This document shows, in pieces, positions 1 through 7,670 of a stretch of DNA of 37,591 bases. The DNA comes from Bacteroidales bacterium (GTDB taxonomy: Bacteria; Bacteroidota; Bacteroidia; Bacteroidales; P3): the NCBI GenBank assembly GCA_017454015.1, contig JAFTDW010000050.1:1-37591 (forward strand), written 5' to 3'. The translations under genes and the position numbers were made by a program. The notes under the pieces were generated by a model. It was not told where the DNA came from, ran no database searches, and saw only the letters and a program-made list of their open reading frames with translations. Positions within the stretch are counted from its first letter, which is position 1. Each line of letters starts with the position of its first letter.

Positions 1-170
1 AACAGGAGCAGCACCAGCAACAACAGCAACAACAGCAAAACAAGAAAGACCAGAAAAAGCAAGACGCCGACCGAATGCTGGAAGCCGTGAAAAACAACGA
101 GCGCCAGACCCTCAAAAAGCAGCAAGAGGTACACAACGCCCGCGTCCACAAACTGGAAAAAGACTGGTAG
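1..170 (+). CDS. batC: BatC-like TPR protein, C-terminal end only
   Basis: The reading frame that enters at base 3 runs to the stop at 168-170 and gives about 55 residues. A glutamine run is followed by a lysine/glutamine-rich tail containing ADRMLEAVKNNER. A Gln/Lys-rich low-complexity region followed by a short helix of the type 'xxMLxAxxxxE' is how Bacteroidetes BatC (periplasmic TPR protein of the aerotolerance operon) normally ends. The next gene is batD, which fits the order batA-B-C-D-E. The TPR repeats themselves would lie left of the window, so the call rests on the tail and on synteny. The short direct CAG/CAA repeat makes the run prone to length change. Confidence 0.72.
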   Translation, partial: QEQHQQQQQQQQNKKDQKKQDADRMLEAVKNNERQTLKKQQEVHNARVHKLEKDW

Positions 171-246
171 CCCCTCTCCCACCCACCCTAAAACCCTCTA
201 ACCTTTCAACCCTTAAACCCTTTCTAACCCCCTTCCCCCTCCCTCC

Positions 247-2118
247 ATGTCCCATTCAAGAACAATAGCAACAATCATAACAACCCTGTTCCTCGCCCTT
301 GCAGCCACCGCTGCGGCGCAGAGCAGCAAGATCACCGTGAGGGCTCCCGCCGCCGTGGAGGTAGGCGACCAGTTTCAGGTGACTTTTGAAGTCAACAGCA
401 ACAAAGTGCGCGACTTTGGCAGCCCCACCTTCAAAGGCTTCAGCACGCTGGCAGGTCCCAGCACCTACACCAGCACCAACATGAGCTTCGTCAACGGGCA
501 GAGCTCCGTGAGCCACACCACCTCCTACACCTTCGTGCTGCGTGCCGACCAGGAGGGCTCCTTCAACATCGGGCAGGCCTTCTGCACCGTCGACGGGCAG
601 CGCCTCTCCAGCGACCCCTTCCGCATCAAAGTCGAGAATAGCAGCGGCCGCAACCAGCGCCGCCAGCAGCAAGCACGCCAAGACCCCTTTGCCGACCCCT
701 TCTTCGACCCCTTCGGCGGACGCCCCCAGCAGCAGCAACAGCCCGAGCCGGTGAAAATCGACGAGAACAGCCTCTTCGCACGCGCCTCCGTCGACAAGAC
801 AGCACCCTTCCGCGGACAGCAGATGATAGTAACCTACAAGATATATACCCAGGTGCCTATCAGCCAGTTCCAGATAGACAAGCTCCCAGGCAACAAAGGC
901 TTCTGGAGCGAAGACCTCAGCGACGGCAAGAGGATAAAACAATACGAGGAGACCGTCAACGGCCGCCGCTACCAAGTTGCCGAGATACGCCGCGGGGCTC
1001 TCTTTGCTCAGGACGACGGCACGCTGCGCATTGAGCCGCTCGACCTCGACGTGCTTGCCATGGTGCAGGTGCAACGCCGCCGCACAGGCACCATCTTCGA
1101 CCTCTTCGACGACAACTTCTTCAACCCCCATCAGGCTGTCGAGAAACACCTGAAGACCAACCCCATAAACATCAAGGTCAAGTCGCTTCCGCCTGCCCCC
1201 GACGGCTTTGGCGGGGGCGTGGGCAGCTTTAGCGCCAAGTCGCGCCTCAGCGTCGGCTCCATCAAAGCCAACGATGCCGTGACCTACAGCATCACCATCA
1301 GCGGCAGCGGCAACCTCATGCTTATCGACGAGCCCTCGCCAGCCTTCCCCGAGACCTTCGAGGTCTACGACCCCAAGGTGACCGACAACATCAGCCGCAC
1401 CGACGGCGGCGTCAGCGGCAGCCGCACCTACGAGTGGATACTCATCCCCCGCTCCGAGGGCGACTACACCATAGAGCCTTTCGAGTTCGTCTACTTCGAC
1501 CCCGCCTCGTCGTCATACAAGACAGCCACCACCGCTGCACACGACCTGCACGTCGACAAAGGCAACGCCAACGCCTCGCTCTCCGGCAGCCAGGGCAAGA
1601 GCGACGTGAAGCTCATCAATAGCGACATCAACCACATCCACACCGCCACCAAGCTGCAGCCTCGCAGCAAACTCTCGGGCACCCCGCTCTCCTTCTGGCT
1701 GCTCCTCGCCGCCATCCCCGTGGCGGCGGTGATAGTGGTCCTCGCCATGCGCCGCAGCCAGCGCCGCCACCAGGACGTGGTGGGCATGCGCCGCCGCCGC
1801 GCCTCGCGCCTCGCTCGCAAACGCCTCCGCAAAGCCGACGCACACCTGCGCCGCAACGAGGCCGAACCGTTCTACACCGAGATCTACCAAGCCGTGTGGG
1901 GTGTCCTCTCCGACAAATACAGCATACCGCGCGCCGAACTCAACCGCGAGAGCGTCCAGCAGTGCCTCGCCGACCGCCATGTCGACAGCGCCATAGTCGA
2001 CGATGTGATGCACACCCTCTCCGAGGTGGACTTCGCACGCTTCGCCCCGGGCGACCAGTCGGCACACATGAAAGACATCTACCAGAAAGCCCTCGCCATG
2101 ATCTCCAAGATAGAATAG
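247..2118 (+). CDS. batD: BatD, aerotolerance/oxygen-tolerance membrane protein
   Basis: The 623-residue product starts with a signal peptide (about residues 1-24, ending TAAAQ). It continues with an Ig-like periplasmic region beginning ITVRAPAAVEVGDQF, the usual BatD opening. A Gln/Pro/Asp-Phe-rich linker lies at about 136-170 (DPFADPFFDPFGG, common in this family), followed by further beta-rich domains. One transmembrane helix lies at about 481-501, followed by an Arg-rich stop-transfer segment and a cytoplasmic helical tail. The length is normal for the family. BatD is thought to work with the vWA proteins BatA/BatB and the TPR proteins BatC/BatE in an envelope complex; the biochemical role is not settled. 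It lies 76 bp after batC and 71 bp before batE on the same strand, so the genes are probably co-transcribed. Confidence 0.92.
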   Translation: MSHSRTIATIITTLFLALAATAAAQSSKITVRAPAAVEVGDQFQVTFEVNSNKVRDFGSPTFKGFSTLAGPSTYTSTNMSFVNGQSSVSHTTSYTFVLRADQEGSFNIGQAFCTVDGQRLSSDPFRIKVENSSGRNQRRQQQARQDPFADPFFDPFGGRPQQQQQPEPVKIDENSLFARASVDKTAPFRGQQMIVTYKIYTQVPISQFQIDKLPGNKGFWSEDLSDGKRIKQYEETVNGRRYQVAEIRRGALFAQDDGTLRIEPLDLDVLAMVQVQRRRTGTIFDLFDDNFFNPHQAVEKHLKTNPINIKVKSLPPAPDGFGGGVGSFSAKSRLSVGSIKANDAVTYSITISGSGNLMLIDEPSPAFPETFEVYDPKVTDNISRTDGGVSGSRTYEWILIPRSEGDYTIEPFEFVYFDPASSSYKTATTAAHDLHVDKGNANASLSGSQGKSDVKLINSDINHIHTATKLQPRSKLSGTPLSFWLLLAAIPVAAVIVVLAMRRSQRRHQDVVGMRRRRASRLARKRLRKADAHLRRNEAEPFYTEIYQAVWGVLSDKYSIPRAELNRESVQQCLADRHVDSAIVDDVMHTLSEVDFARFAPGDQSAHMKDIYQKALAMISKIE

Positions 2119-2189
2119 TACTCCCCTCTGTCCCGCCCCGCAACTCACCGTCAAAACCCCTCACCCCGTCAAAAACCTCTCATCCACCC

Positions 2190-2945
2190 ATGCCACACCC
2201 CAAAACCCTGCCAATAATCCTCGCCGCTCTCCTGTCGGCAGGCATAGCCCATGCCAACAACAGCTTCAGCGACGGCTGCCGCGCCTACGAGGCGGGGCAG
2301 TACGACAGCGCCGCGGCCTGCTTCACGCAGTGCCTCGACGAAGGCGCCGCCTCCGCCGACCTCTACTACAACCTCGGCAACACCTACTACCGGCTTGGCC
2401 GCCTGGCTCCCTGCATACTCAACTATGAGCGAGCCCTACTGCTCGACCCGCGCAACAGCGACATCAGGCAGAACCTGCGGCTCGCCAGCTCCAAGACCGC
2501 CGACAACATCGAGGCCATGCCCGAGCTGTTCCTCGTGGAGTGGTACTACAGCGTCATGCAGTGGCTCGGAGCCCGCGGCTGGCGCACCCTCGCCCTGCTG
2601 CTCTGCCTGGGGCTCGCCGCCGCCGTCTGCGGCTTCTGCCTCGCCGCCACCCCCGAAGGGCGCCGCCGCTGTTTCATAACCGGCGGTATGCTCCTGCTCC
2701 TGTTCGGCATAGCGCTGTGGATGGCGCTGGCTTCGTCGCGTGGCGCCGCGGCACGCCACGGCGCCATCATCATGCGCCCCTCCGCCACGGTAAAAAGCTC
2801 ACCCGACGGCGGCGGCGTCGACCGCTACATACTGCACGAAGGCACCAAAGTCTACATACAAGACCAACTCGGCGATTGGCGCAAGGTGCGACTCCCCGAC
2901 GGCAACACCGGCTGGATGCAACAACAAGATATTGAGGCAATATGA
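2190..2945 (+). CDS. batE: BatE, TPR and SH3 domain membrane protein
   Basis: I start the gene at the ATG at 2190 because the residues that follow form a good signal peptide (LPIILAALLSAGIAHA). An in-frame upstream extension would run back into batD and has no such signal. The 251-residue product has a TPR unit at about 30-95 (SADLYYNLGNTYYRLG, then NYERALLLDPRNSDIRQNL). Two transmembrane helices follow at about 133-155 and 165-185. A bacterial SH3-like domain occupies about 190-251 and ends in GDWRKVRLPDGNTGWMQ. This is the standard BatE layout. The last codons overlap the next gene by 4 bp (ATGA), which implies translational coupling with rseC. Confidence 0.9.
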   Translation: MPHPKTLPIILAALLSAGIAHANNSFSDGCRAYEAGQYDSAAACFTQCLDEGAASADLYYNLGNTYYRLGRLAPCILNYERALLLDPRNSDIRQNLRLASSKTADNIEAMPELFLVEWYYSVMQWLGARGWRTLALLLCLGLAAAVCGFCLAATPEGRRRCFITGGMLLLLFGIALWMALASSRGAAARHGAIIMRPSATVKSSPDGGGVDRYILHEGTKVYIQDQLGDWRKVRLPDGNTGWMQQQDIEAI

Positions 2946-3358
2946 CAGTAAGTCACGATGGCATAGTAAGTGCCGTAAGGCAGGGGTTGGTAACGGTCAC
3001 CGTCACCGTCAACTCCGCCTGCCACCAGTGCCACGCCCACGGCAGCTGCGGCTTTGCCGAAAGCAAGGACAAGACCCTTGAGATAGCAACCCCCGAATGG
3101 GAGCGTTACCACGTGGGCGACGTCGTCGTGGTAACCGTCAACGAGAGCTTGGGGCTTGGCGCCGCCCTCCTCGCCTACCTGCTGCCCGCCGCACTGCTCT
3201 TGGCGGTGCTCATGCCTCTCCTGCACCTGATGAGCGAGCCCCTGGCGGTACTGCTCACCCTCGCAGCCCTTGCCCTCTACTACATGGTGCTCTACCTCTG
3301 CCGCAACAAGCTGCAGAAGAAATTCACCATAGGCCTCTCCCACCCCTCAGCAGAGTGA
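2942..3358 (+). CDS. rseC: RseC/MucC-type SoxR-reducing system protein
   Basis: The 138-residue product carries an N-terminal Cys cluster (C27, C30, C36 in NSACHQCHAHGSC), typical of the RseC/MucC family. A beta-rich segment follows, then two transmembrane helices at about 76-98 and 100-122. In proteobacteria RseC is linked to sigma-E control and to the Rsx/Rnf SoxR-reducing complex. In Bacteroidetes it usually lies just ahead of rnfB. Here it overlaps batE by 4 bp and no rnf genes follow, so it appears to be part of the bat transcript. The family call is firm; the role in this organism is inferred. Confidence 0.88.
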   Translation: MTVSHDGIVSAVRQGLVTVTVTVNSACHQCHAHGSCGFAESKDKTLEIATPEWERYHVGDVVVVTVNESLGLGAALLAYLLPAALLLAVLMPLLHLMSEPLAVLLTLAALALYYMVLYLCRNKLQKKFTIGLSHPSAE

Positions 3359-3472
3359 ACGGCCTATCCAGCCACAAAGCCTCCACCTAACGCGCGTATC
3401 ACATGTATCCAGTCCAAAATGCACGTTCTTTTTCCGGCAATATATTTTGCCAATCCAAAAAAAGTCGTATCT

Positions 3473-3688
3473 ATGCAGTCGAAAACAGAGATTAAAATGG
3501 ATACCGTTACTTCCACAACCAGCACAGAGACAATGCGCACATCACACATCCGTCGTGGACGTAAGGCTCCAGCATCTGCACAAAACGCATTCGAGAAAAC
3601 ACCCGAAAGAGAGTTGATGTCGGTGGAGGAGTATTTCGATAAGGTCTGGGAACGCTATCTCGAAAAGTATGAAAACCTACAGAGTTAG
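3473..3688 (+). CDS. Small hypothetical protein, antitoxin-like C terminus
   Basis: The gene encodes 71 residues from the ATG at 3473; an in-frame ATG at 3419 would add 18 residues. I prefer 3473 because an AT-rich promoter-like stretch (TATATTTTG near 3441-3449) lies just upstream of it. The N-terminal half is Thr/Ser/Arg-rich and probably disordered. The C-terminal half (ELMSVEEYFDKVWERYLEKY) is an amphipathic helix. Small Bacteroidetes proteins that end in a 'S/TVDEYFxxV' helix are common and are sometimes annotated as antitoxin-like, but no toxin gene is visible beside it. It is more AT-rich than its neighbours. Whether it is expressed is unknown. Confidence 0.6.
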   Translation: MQSKTEIKMDTVTSTTSTETMRTSHIRRGRKAPASAQNAFEKTPERELMSVEEYFDKVWERYLEKYENLQS

Positions 3689-3775
3689 GATTTTCCATTG
3701 ACGACTACACGACAAATTAACGGCAAATACACGTCCGGCCACTTCCAATGCTACGGGCGCAAGTAGGGCTGTCGG

Positions 3776-5893
3776 TTAATTGTAGGCGTGGATGCCGCCT
3801 ATAAGCAGGTTGACGCCGAAGTAGGTGATGATTACACTCATGAATGCCACAGCGCAGTAGAGGTGGAAACGGCGAGGGTCGCTGTTGACCTTCAACGACG
3901 GATGCAGCGGCAAAGAGTAGACTATGAGGGTGATGAGAGCCCACACCTCTTTGGGATCCCACGTCCAGTAGTTGCCCCACGATATGTTGGCCCACAAGGC
4001 TCCTATCACAATGCCCAGCGCCAGCAGAAAGACCGCAGGGTAGAGCAGCAGCAGTCCCAAGGAATGGAGACGAGCCACCACGTCGGGATGCCTGCCGAGA
4101 GCAAGTCCGGCAATGCCACTCATCATAAGGAAGAAGAAGAGTGCATAAGCCATCATGACAACAGCCACATGGAGGCACAGCAGCGGCGAGCTGAGCACCG
4201 GCATCAGGCTGGTCACTGGCGGGTTGCTGCCGCTCATCATGGCCACCAGCAGGCAGAAACCCATGGTGAGCATAGCCACCGGCAAGGCCGTGGTGTGGCG
4301 ACGCGACAGGGCGAGGCCGAGCAAGCCTATGGCTATGGCCATGAGGTTCATGCTGTCGAACCCTCCGGCCATAGGCACATGCCCTCCTACCACCCAACGG
4401 AGCGCAAAGAGCAGCAGGAGGAAAGCCGTGAGCAAGGCAACCCACAGCACCGACAACCAGCGCAACACGCGTGGTGACTCGATGCCACGCCCCATGCAGT
4501 AGATGGCGTAGGCAAAGAAAAGGAGCCCGAGGGTGATGCCGAGCATGGCAAGCCAGCGGCCTGTGGTGAGGGCGTTGTACACGCGCTCCGCCTTGACCCT
4601 TGCCGGCGACGGCAACACCTCGGCAGCGACCTTCCATTTCATGAGTCGTTTTCTGGCTGCGGCAGTGTAAGCAAGCTTCCACTGCTCTTGCTGAGCGAAA
4701 ACGTTCTTTTGGAAGAGACGTGTCTTGGCAAAAACCTCTTCAAGCCCCGCGTAGTCACCGCTCACCACCAGCTGCTGGCAGTAGCCCAGCTGTTTGCGGA
4801 TAAAGATATACTCATCGTCGCCCACACACAGTGGCAGCGCGTCGTTCTGGGCATACCAGCCCACCGAACCGCTGCTGTCGGCCACGGGGTAGAGCTTCAG
4901 GCCGTGACCCGAGACCAGCATCTGCACGAGGTTCTCGCTCTCCGTACGCCTCTTGGGGCTCACCTGCTGCGCAAAATCCTCCCATTCGCTGTAGTAGAAA
5001 AGGAAACCGCTGAGGAACTGCTCCGGCGTCAACCCCTCGTAGGTGGCTTTGCCTGTGAGCTTGGTGGTGAAATCCTTGGCAAAAGTCTGCAACGGACATA
5101 TACGTCCCTTGTAGAGCACATACATCTCGCCCATTGCCGAGGCTGTCTGCCTGGGTAGCGTCTGCGGGGCGGCATGGACGGCCTCGGGGAGCAGCATGGC
5201 CAGCAGCAGTGCAGCGACAAGAGGCTTGCGCCCGCCGCGAGCTTCACTCGCGGCACCAGGCACAGACGACCTGTAGTGCTTTATAGTAAGCCACAGCAGC
5301 CCCAAAAGCAGCAGCGCGTAGCCGCAGTAGGTGACGGCAATGCCCCAAGGGTCGTGCGACACACTGAGGGTGGAACGCCCCTCTTCGTCGTAGTCTTCCT
5401 GGTAGAAACGGTAGCCGTCGCGACGGTATATGTGGTTCATCGAGATGTCGAAAGAGTCGCCGCAGGCGGAGATGTGGCTCACAAAGTCCATAGGCGTATG
5501 CGTGCCCGGATAGTTCACCACCTCAAAACTCTCCAGCGTCACAGCAAACGGCAGCGGCAGGGTGTCGGCGGCATCGGTCGCAAAGAGCGACGACGTCTCG
5601 CCCTGTGCGAGCGTCATGTGCCCATGCTGGCCCACCCATGTGGTGAGCGCCCCGCCAAGCAGTATGAGCGGCACGGCGACATAGACAAGCAGCTTCTCCG
5701 GACGGTTATACAACTTGTCCTTCACTATGGCGACAATGGCAGAGAGGGCCGTCAAAGCCATCAGCACTGCAAACCACCACGAGCCGTAGTAGTGGTCGCC
5801 CACCCAACCGGCCCCGCGGTATTTCTCGAAAATGGTGCCCGCGGCCAGCACGCCGACCACAAGCACCATCATGCAAACCTTTACCTTTCTCAT
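3776..5893 (-). CDS. ccsBA: Fused ResB-CcsA cytochrome c biogenesis protein
   Basis: The product has 705 residues. The N-terminal half is ResB-like: transmembrane helices near residues 5-22, 40-58 and 72-88, a large periplasmic region, and a further helix near 193-210. The C-terminal half is CcsA-like, with about eight helices and the haem-handling tryptophan-rich motif WGNYWTWDPKEVW at 639-651. Conserved histidines occur in the helix containing LHVAVVMMAYALFF and in HPSLK near the end. System II cytochrome c synthases carry haem across the membrane and attach it to apocytochromes; fused CcsBA is the usual Bacteroidetes form. No nrf genes lie next to it here. Residues about 397-417 (NVFAQQEQWK through RKRL) are encoded by a 64-bp repeat that is also found in ileS, see separate entries. 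They look like an insertion between the periplasmic domain and the conserved LPSPARVKAERVYN segment. Confidence 0.9.
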   Translation of the reverse strand: MRKVKVCMMVLVVGVLAAGTIFEKYRGAGWVGDHYYGSWWFAVLMALTALSAIVAIVKDKLYNRPEKLLVYVAVPLILLGGALTTWVGQHGHMTLAQGETSSLFATDAADTLPLPFAVTLESFEVVNYPGTHTPMDFVSHISACGDSFDISMNHIYRRDGYRFYQEDYDEEGRSTLSVSHDPWGIAVTYCGYALLLLGLLWLTIKHYRSSVPGAASEARGGRKPLVAALLLAMLLPEAVHAAPQTLPRQTASAMGEMYVLYKGRICPLQTFAKDFTTKLTGKATYEGLTPEQFLSGFLFYYSEWEDFAQQVSPKRRTESENLVQMLVSGHGLKLYPVADSSGSVGWYAQNDALPLCVGDDEYIFIRKQLGYCQQLVVSGDYAGLEEVFAKTRLFQKNVFAQQEQWKLAYTAAARKRLMKWKVAAEVLPSPARVKAERVYNALTTGRWLAMLGITLGLLFFAYAIYCMGRGIESPRVLRWLSVLWVALLTAFLLLLFALRWVVGGHVPMAGGFDSMNLMAIAIGLLGLALSRRHTTALPVAMLTMGFCLLVAMMSGSNPPVTSLMPVLSSPLLCLHVAVVMMAYALFFFLMMSGIAGLALGRHPDVVARLHSLGLLLLYPAVFLLALGIVIGALWANISWGNYWTWDPKEVWALITLIVYSLPLHPSLKVNSDPRRFHLYCAVAFMSVIITYFGVNLLIGGIHAYN
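4642..4705 (-). repeat. 64-bp palindromic coding repeat, copy A (in ccsBA)
   Basis: Bases 4642-4705 match 17123-17186 at 63 of 64 positions; the single difference is G4695 versus A17176. The core is an inverted repeat, GCAGTG-T-AAGC-AA-GCTT-C-CACTGC (4662-4685), giving a ten-pair stem with one internal mismatch. Flanking arms CGTTTTC (4647-4653) and GAAAACG (4697-4703) are also inverted. A further shared CCATTTCA lies at 4634-4641. In ccsBA the minus strand is read in the frame giving NVFAQQEQWKLAYTAAARKR. All three minus-strand frames of the element are free of stops. Confidence 0.85.
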
Positions 5894-5928
5894 GGTTATA
5901 CCCTATTGGAAACTGTTTAAATTTATAG

Positions 5929-5985
5929 TAACCTCTAAAATAGCCCTGAAAGGGCATAAATTATCAAGTGATATGCAAATAACAA
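5929..5985. repeat. REP-like double-hairpin element, copy 1
   Basis: This element lies in the leader region upstream of ccsBA. It begins TAACCTCTAAAATAG, as do two other sites (30241 and, more loosely, 37285). The first hairpin is GCCCT-GAA-AGGGC (5943-5955) and the second is TATCA-AG-TGATA (5962-5973). At the other sites the hairpins fall in the same positions with different stem sequences that still pair. That pattern supports a conserved structure rather than chance. The downstream AAATAACAAC also matches the 30241 copy. Confidence 0.7.
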
Positions 5986-5995
5986 CTTGGGAAAT

Positions 5996-6072
5996 TGAGA
6001 GCGCGTCCCTCCGGTGCAATTCTGGCCCAACTTATTTTTCAAACGTCACTAAAGATAATGAACGCGCTCACA
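5996..6072. repeat. 11-bp inverted repeat pair around 55 bp, intergenic
   Basis: TGAGAGCGCGT (5996-6006) and ACGCGCTCACA (6062-6072) are inverted copies with one mismatch (GAGCGCGT/ACGCGCTC is perfect). They enclose 55 bp without an open reading frame. The unit lies between the stop of the di-heme protein gene and the start of ccsBA. It could be a small non-autonomous element, an operator region or an RNA structure. I see nothing that decides between these. Confidence 0.4.
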
Positions 6073-6095
6073 AAGAATTAACAGGACTCACCATA

Positions 6096-7664
6096 TCAGA
6101 TGGCATTGATAAACTTCACCACGGCGTCGCGGTCGGCCTTGCTGAGTTGACGGAACTTCTCCACGCTCCAGCGTGCATCGCTCTGCGCGGCGCCATGCCA
6201 CATGATAGCCTCTATGACATTGCGGGCGCGGCAGTCGTGCAGCCTGTCGGCATGACCCGAGCAGATAGGAGCCAGTCCGCGCCCCCACAACGGCGTGGTG
6301 CGGCACCAGCCGGTGCGTATGTCGTTTTTCATGAAGAGGCGGTGCTGCACCATGTCGGTGTAAGGCCATATCTTCTGGTGGGGGTAGCGGGGCAGACGCG
6401 CGTCGCCGTTGGAGAAGAAGCCGTTGGGGTCGGAGAAGTTGTCGCTGCCCGTCACCCAGCTGGGACGATGGCAGGAGGCGCAGCCCGACTCGGTGAAAAG
6501 CTTCTTGCCGCGCTGTATGGCGGGGTCGCCAAGGTTGCGTGCCGCAGGCACGGCAAGGCCGCGGTGCCACACCATGAAGTTGACATAGTCCTGGTCGCTC
6601 ATCTCCACCGGCAGCTCGGTACTGATAAGATAGTTGTAGATATCCTGCTGCACGTCGCCCGTGCGGTTCCACTCGGGGAAGTAGTTGTAGAACTGGGCCT
6701 GCACCTCGGGGTCGTTGGACGCCGCGGTGGCGTAGATTGTGGGGTCGAGGCTGAGGTAGTGCTTGCGGCGGTCGCTGCGCGTCACGTTGGTGATGTTCCA
6801 TATAGCGTTGGCGCCGGCAGCGTCCTGCAGGGGGCCGCGGCTGAGGGCGTAGGTGAAGCGCTTGGGATGTGAGGTGTTGCCGTAGAGCGACGCCCAGTCG
6901 CCACCGGCCCAGATGGCGGGGTTGAGGGTGGCGCCCGCCGCCTCCTCGCGCTGGTATTGCGCCTTGAGCGAGTCGTCGGGTATGGCGTCAAGCAAGCCGG
7001 TGCCATAGATGCCTATGGTGCTTTCGAGGCGGAACCCCAGCTGAGAGTAGGGAGCCGACAGCGGCGCATAGAAAGCATCTTCGGGGATGGTCACCTCAGG
7101 GTAGATAAGGTCGTAGGTCTCGCCGTCGGGGAAGGTGTTGTTCCACTCGTCGGTGTACGGCAGCCACGCTATCTGTATCTTGTCCTCGTCGATAGAGGGC
7201 TTGAAAGGTGCCACGGCTTTGGTTTGCGGCATTCCCGCAACGGAGGACTCGTAGGCGTTGGTAGTGGTGTTGTAAACCACCAGCAGATAGCCGTTGCCCC
7301 AGTCGTCGGCACGGTAGCGCTCCATGCGGCGACCGTGTCCATAGCCCGGATGGCAGCTCTCGCAGCTGGAACGCACGTAGAGCGGGCCCAACCCGTTGAA
7401 GGGGGGATTGTTCTGAGTCACGGTGTGCTCAAAAAACATCTCGCCGTACTTAAAGGCGTTGACCATGCCGGCGTTGACCACCGCCGGTGTGGGGTCCTCG
7501 TAGGCCGAGGCGCTTTGGTTGAAGGTGGTGCCGAGCAGGCCTCCGGCGTAGGTCTCTTCGCTGACATCGGTCGGCGTGGGCTGCGGCTTGGGCTCGTCGG
7601 GTTCGCAGGCGACAAAGAAGAGCGCCGCCGCTGCGATATAAAAGAATGTCTTGAGCTGTTTCAT
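6096..7664 (-). CDS. Di-heme oxidoreductase lipoprotein (DUF1111 type)
   Basis: The 522-residue product has a lipoprotein signal (FFVAC, lipid-modified Cys20). Two c-type haem sites are visible: CESCH at 101-105 and a second CASCH near residue 394-398, followed by RPSWVTGS. This two-haem layout belongs to the di-haem thiol-oxidoreductase/peroxidase-like family usually labelled DUF1111. The mature protein should sit in the envelope and needs cytochrome c maturation; ccsBA lies just downstream. It is the last gene of a three-gene operon and starts 6 bp after the imelysin gene. The same pairing with imelysin is known in other bacteria and is linked to iron uptake, so an iron-redox role is likely but inferred. 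Confidence 0.85.
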   Translation of the reverse strand: MKQLKTFFYIAAAALFFVACEPDEPKPQPTPTDVSEETYAGGLLGTTFNQSASAYEDPTPAVVNAGMVNAFKYGEMFFEHTVTQNNPPFNGLGPLYVRSSCESCHPGYGHGRRMERYRADDWGNGYLLVVYNTTTNAYESSVAGMPQTKAVAPFKPSIDEDKIQIAWLPYTDEWNNTFPDGETYDLIYPEVTIPEDAFYAPLSAPYSQLGFRLESTIGIYGTGLLDAIPDDSLKAQYQREEAAGATLNPAIWAGGDWASLYGNTSHPKRFTYALSRGPLQDAAGANAIWNITNVTRSDRRKHYLSLDPTIYATAASNDPEVQAQFYNYFPEWNRTGDVQQDIYNYLISTELPVEMSDQDYVNFMVWHRGLAVPAARNLGDPAIQRGKKLFTESGCASCHRPSWVTGSDNFSDPNGFFSNGDARLPRYPHQKIWPYTDMVQHRLFMKNDIRTGWCRTTPLWGRGLAPICSGHADRLHDCRARNVIEAIMWHGAAQSDARWSVEKFRQLSKADRDAVVKFINAI

Positions 7665-7670
7665 AGTTGT

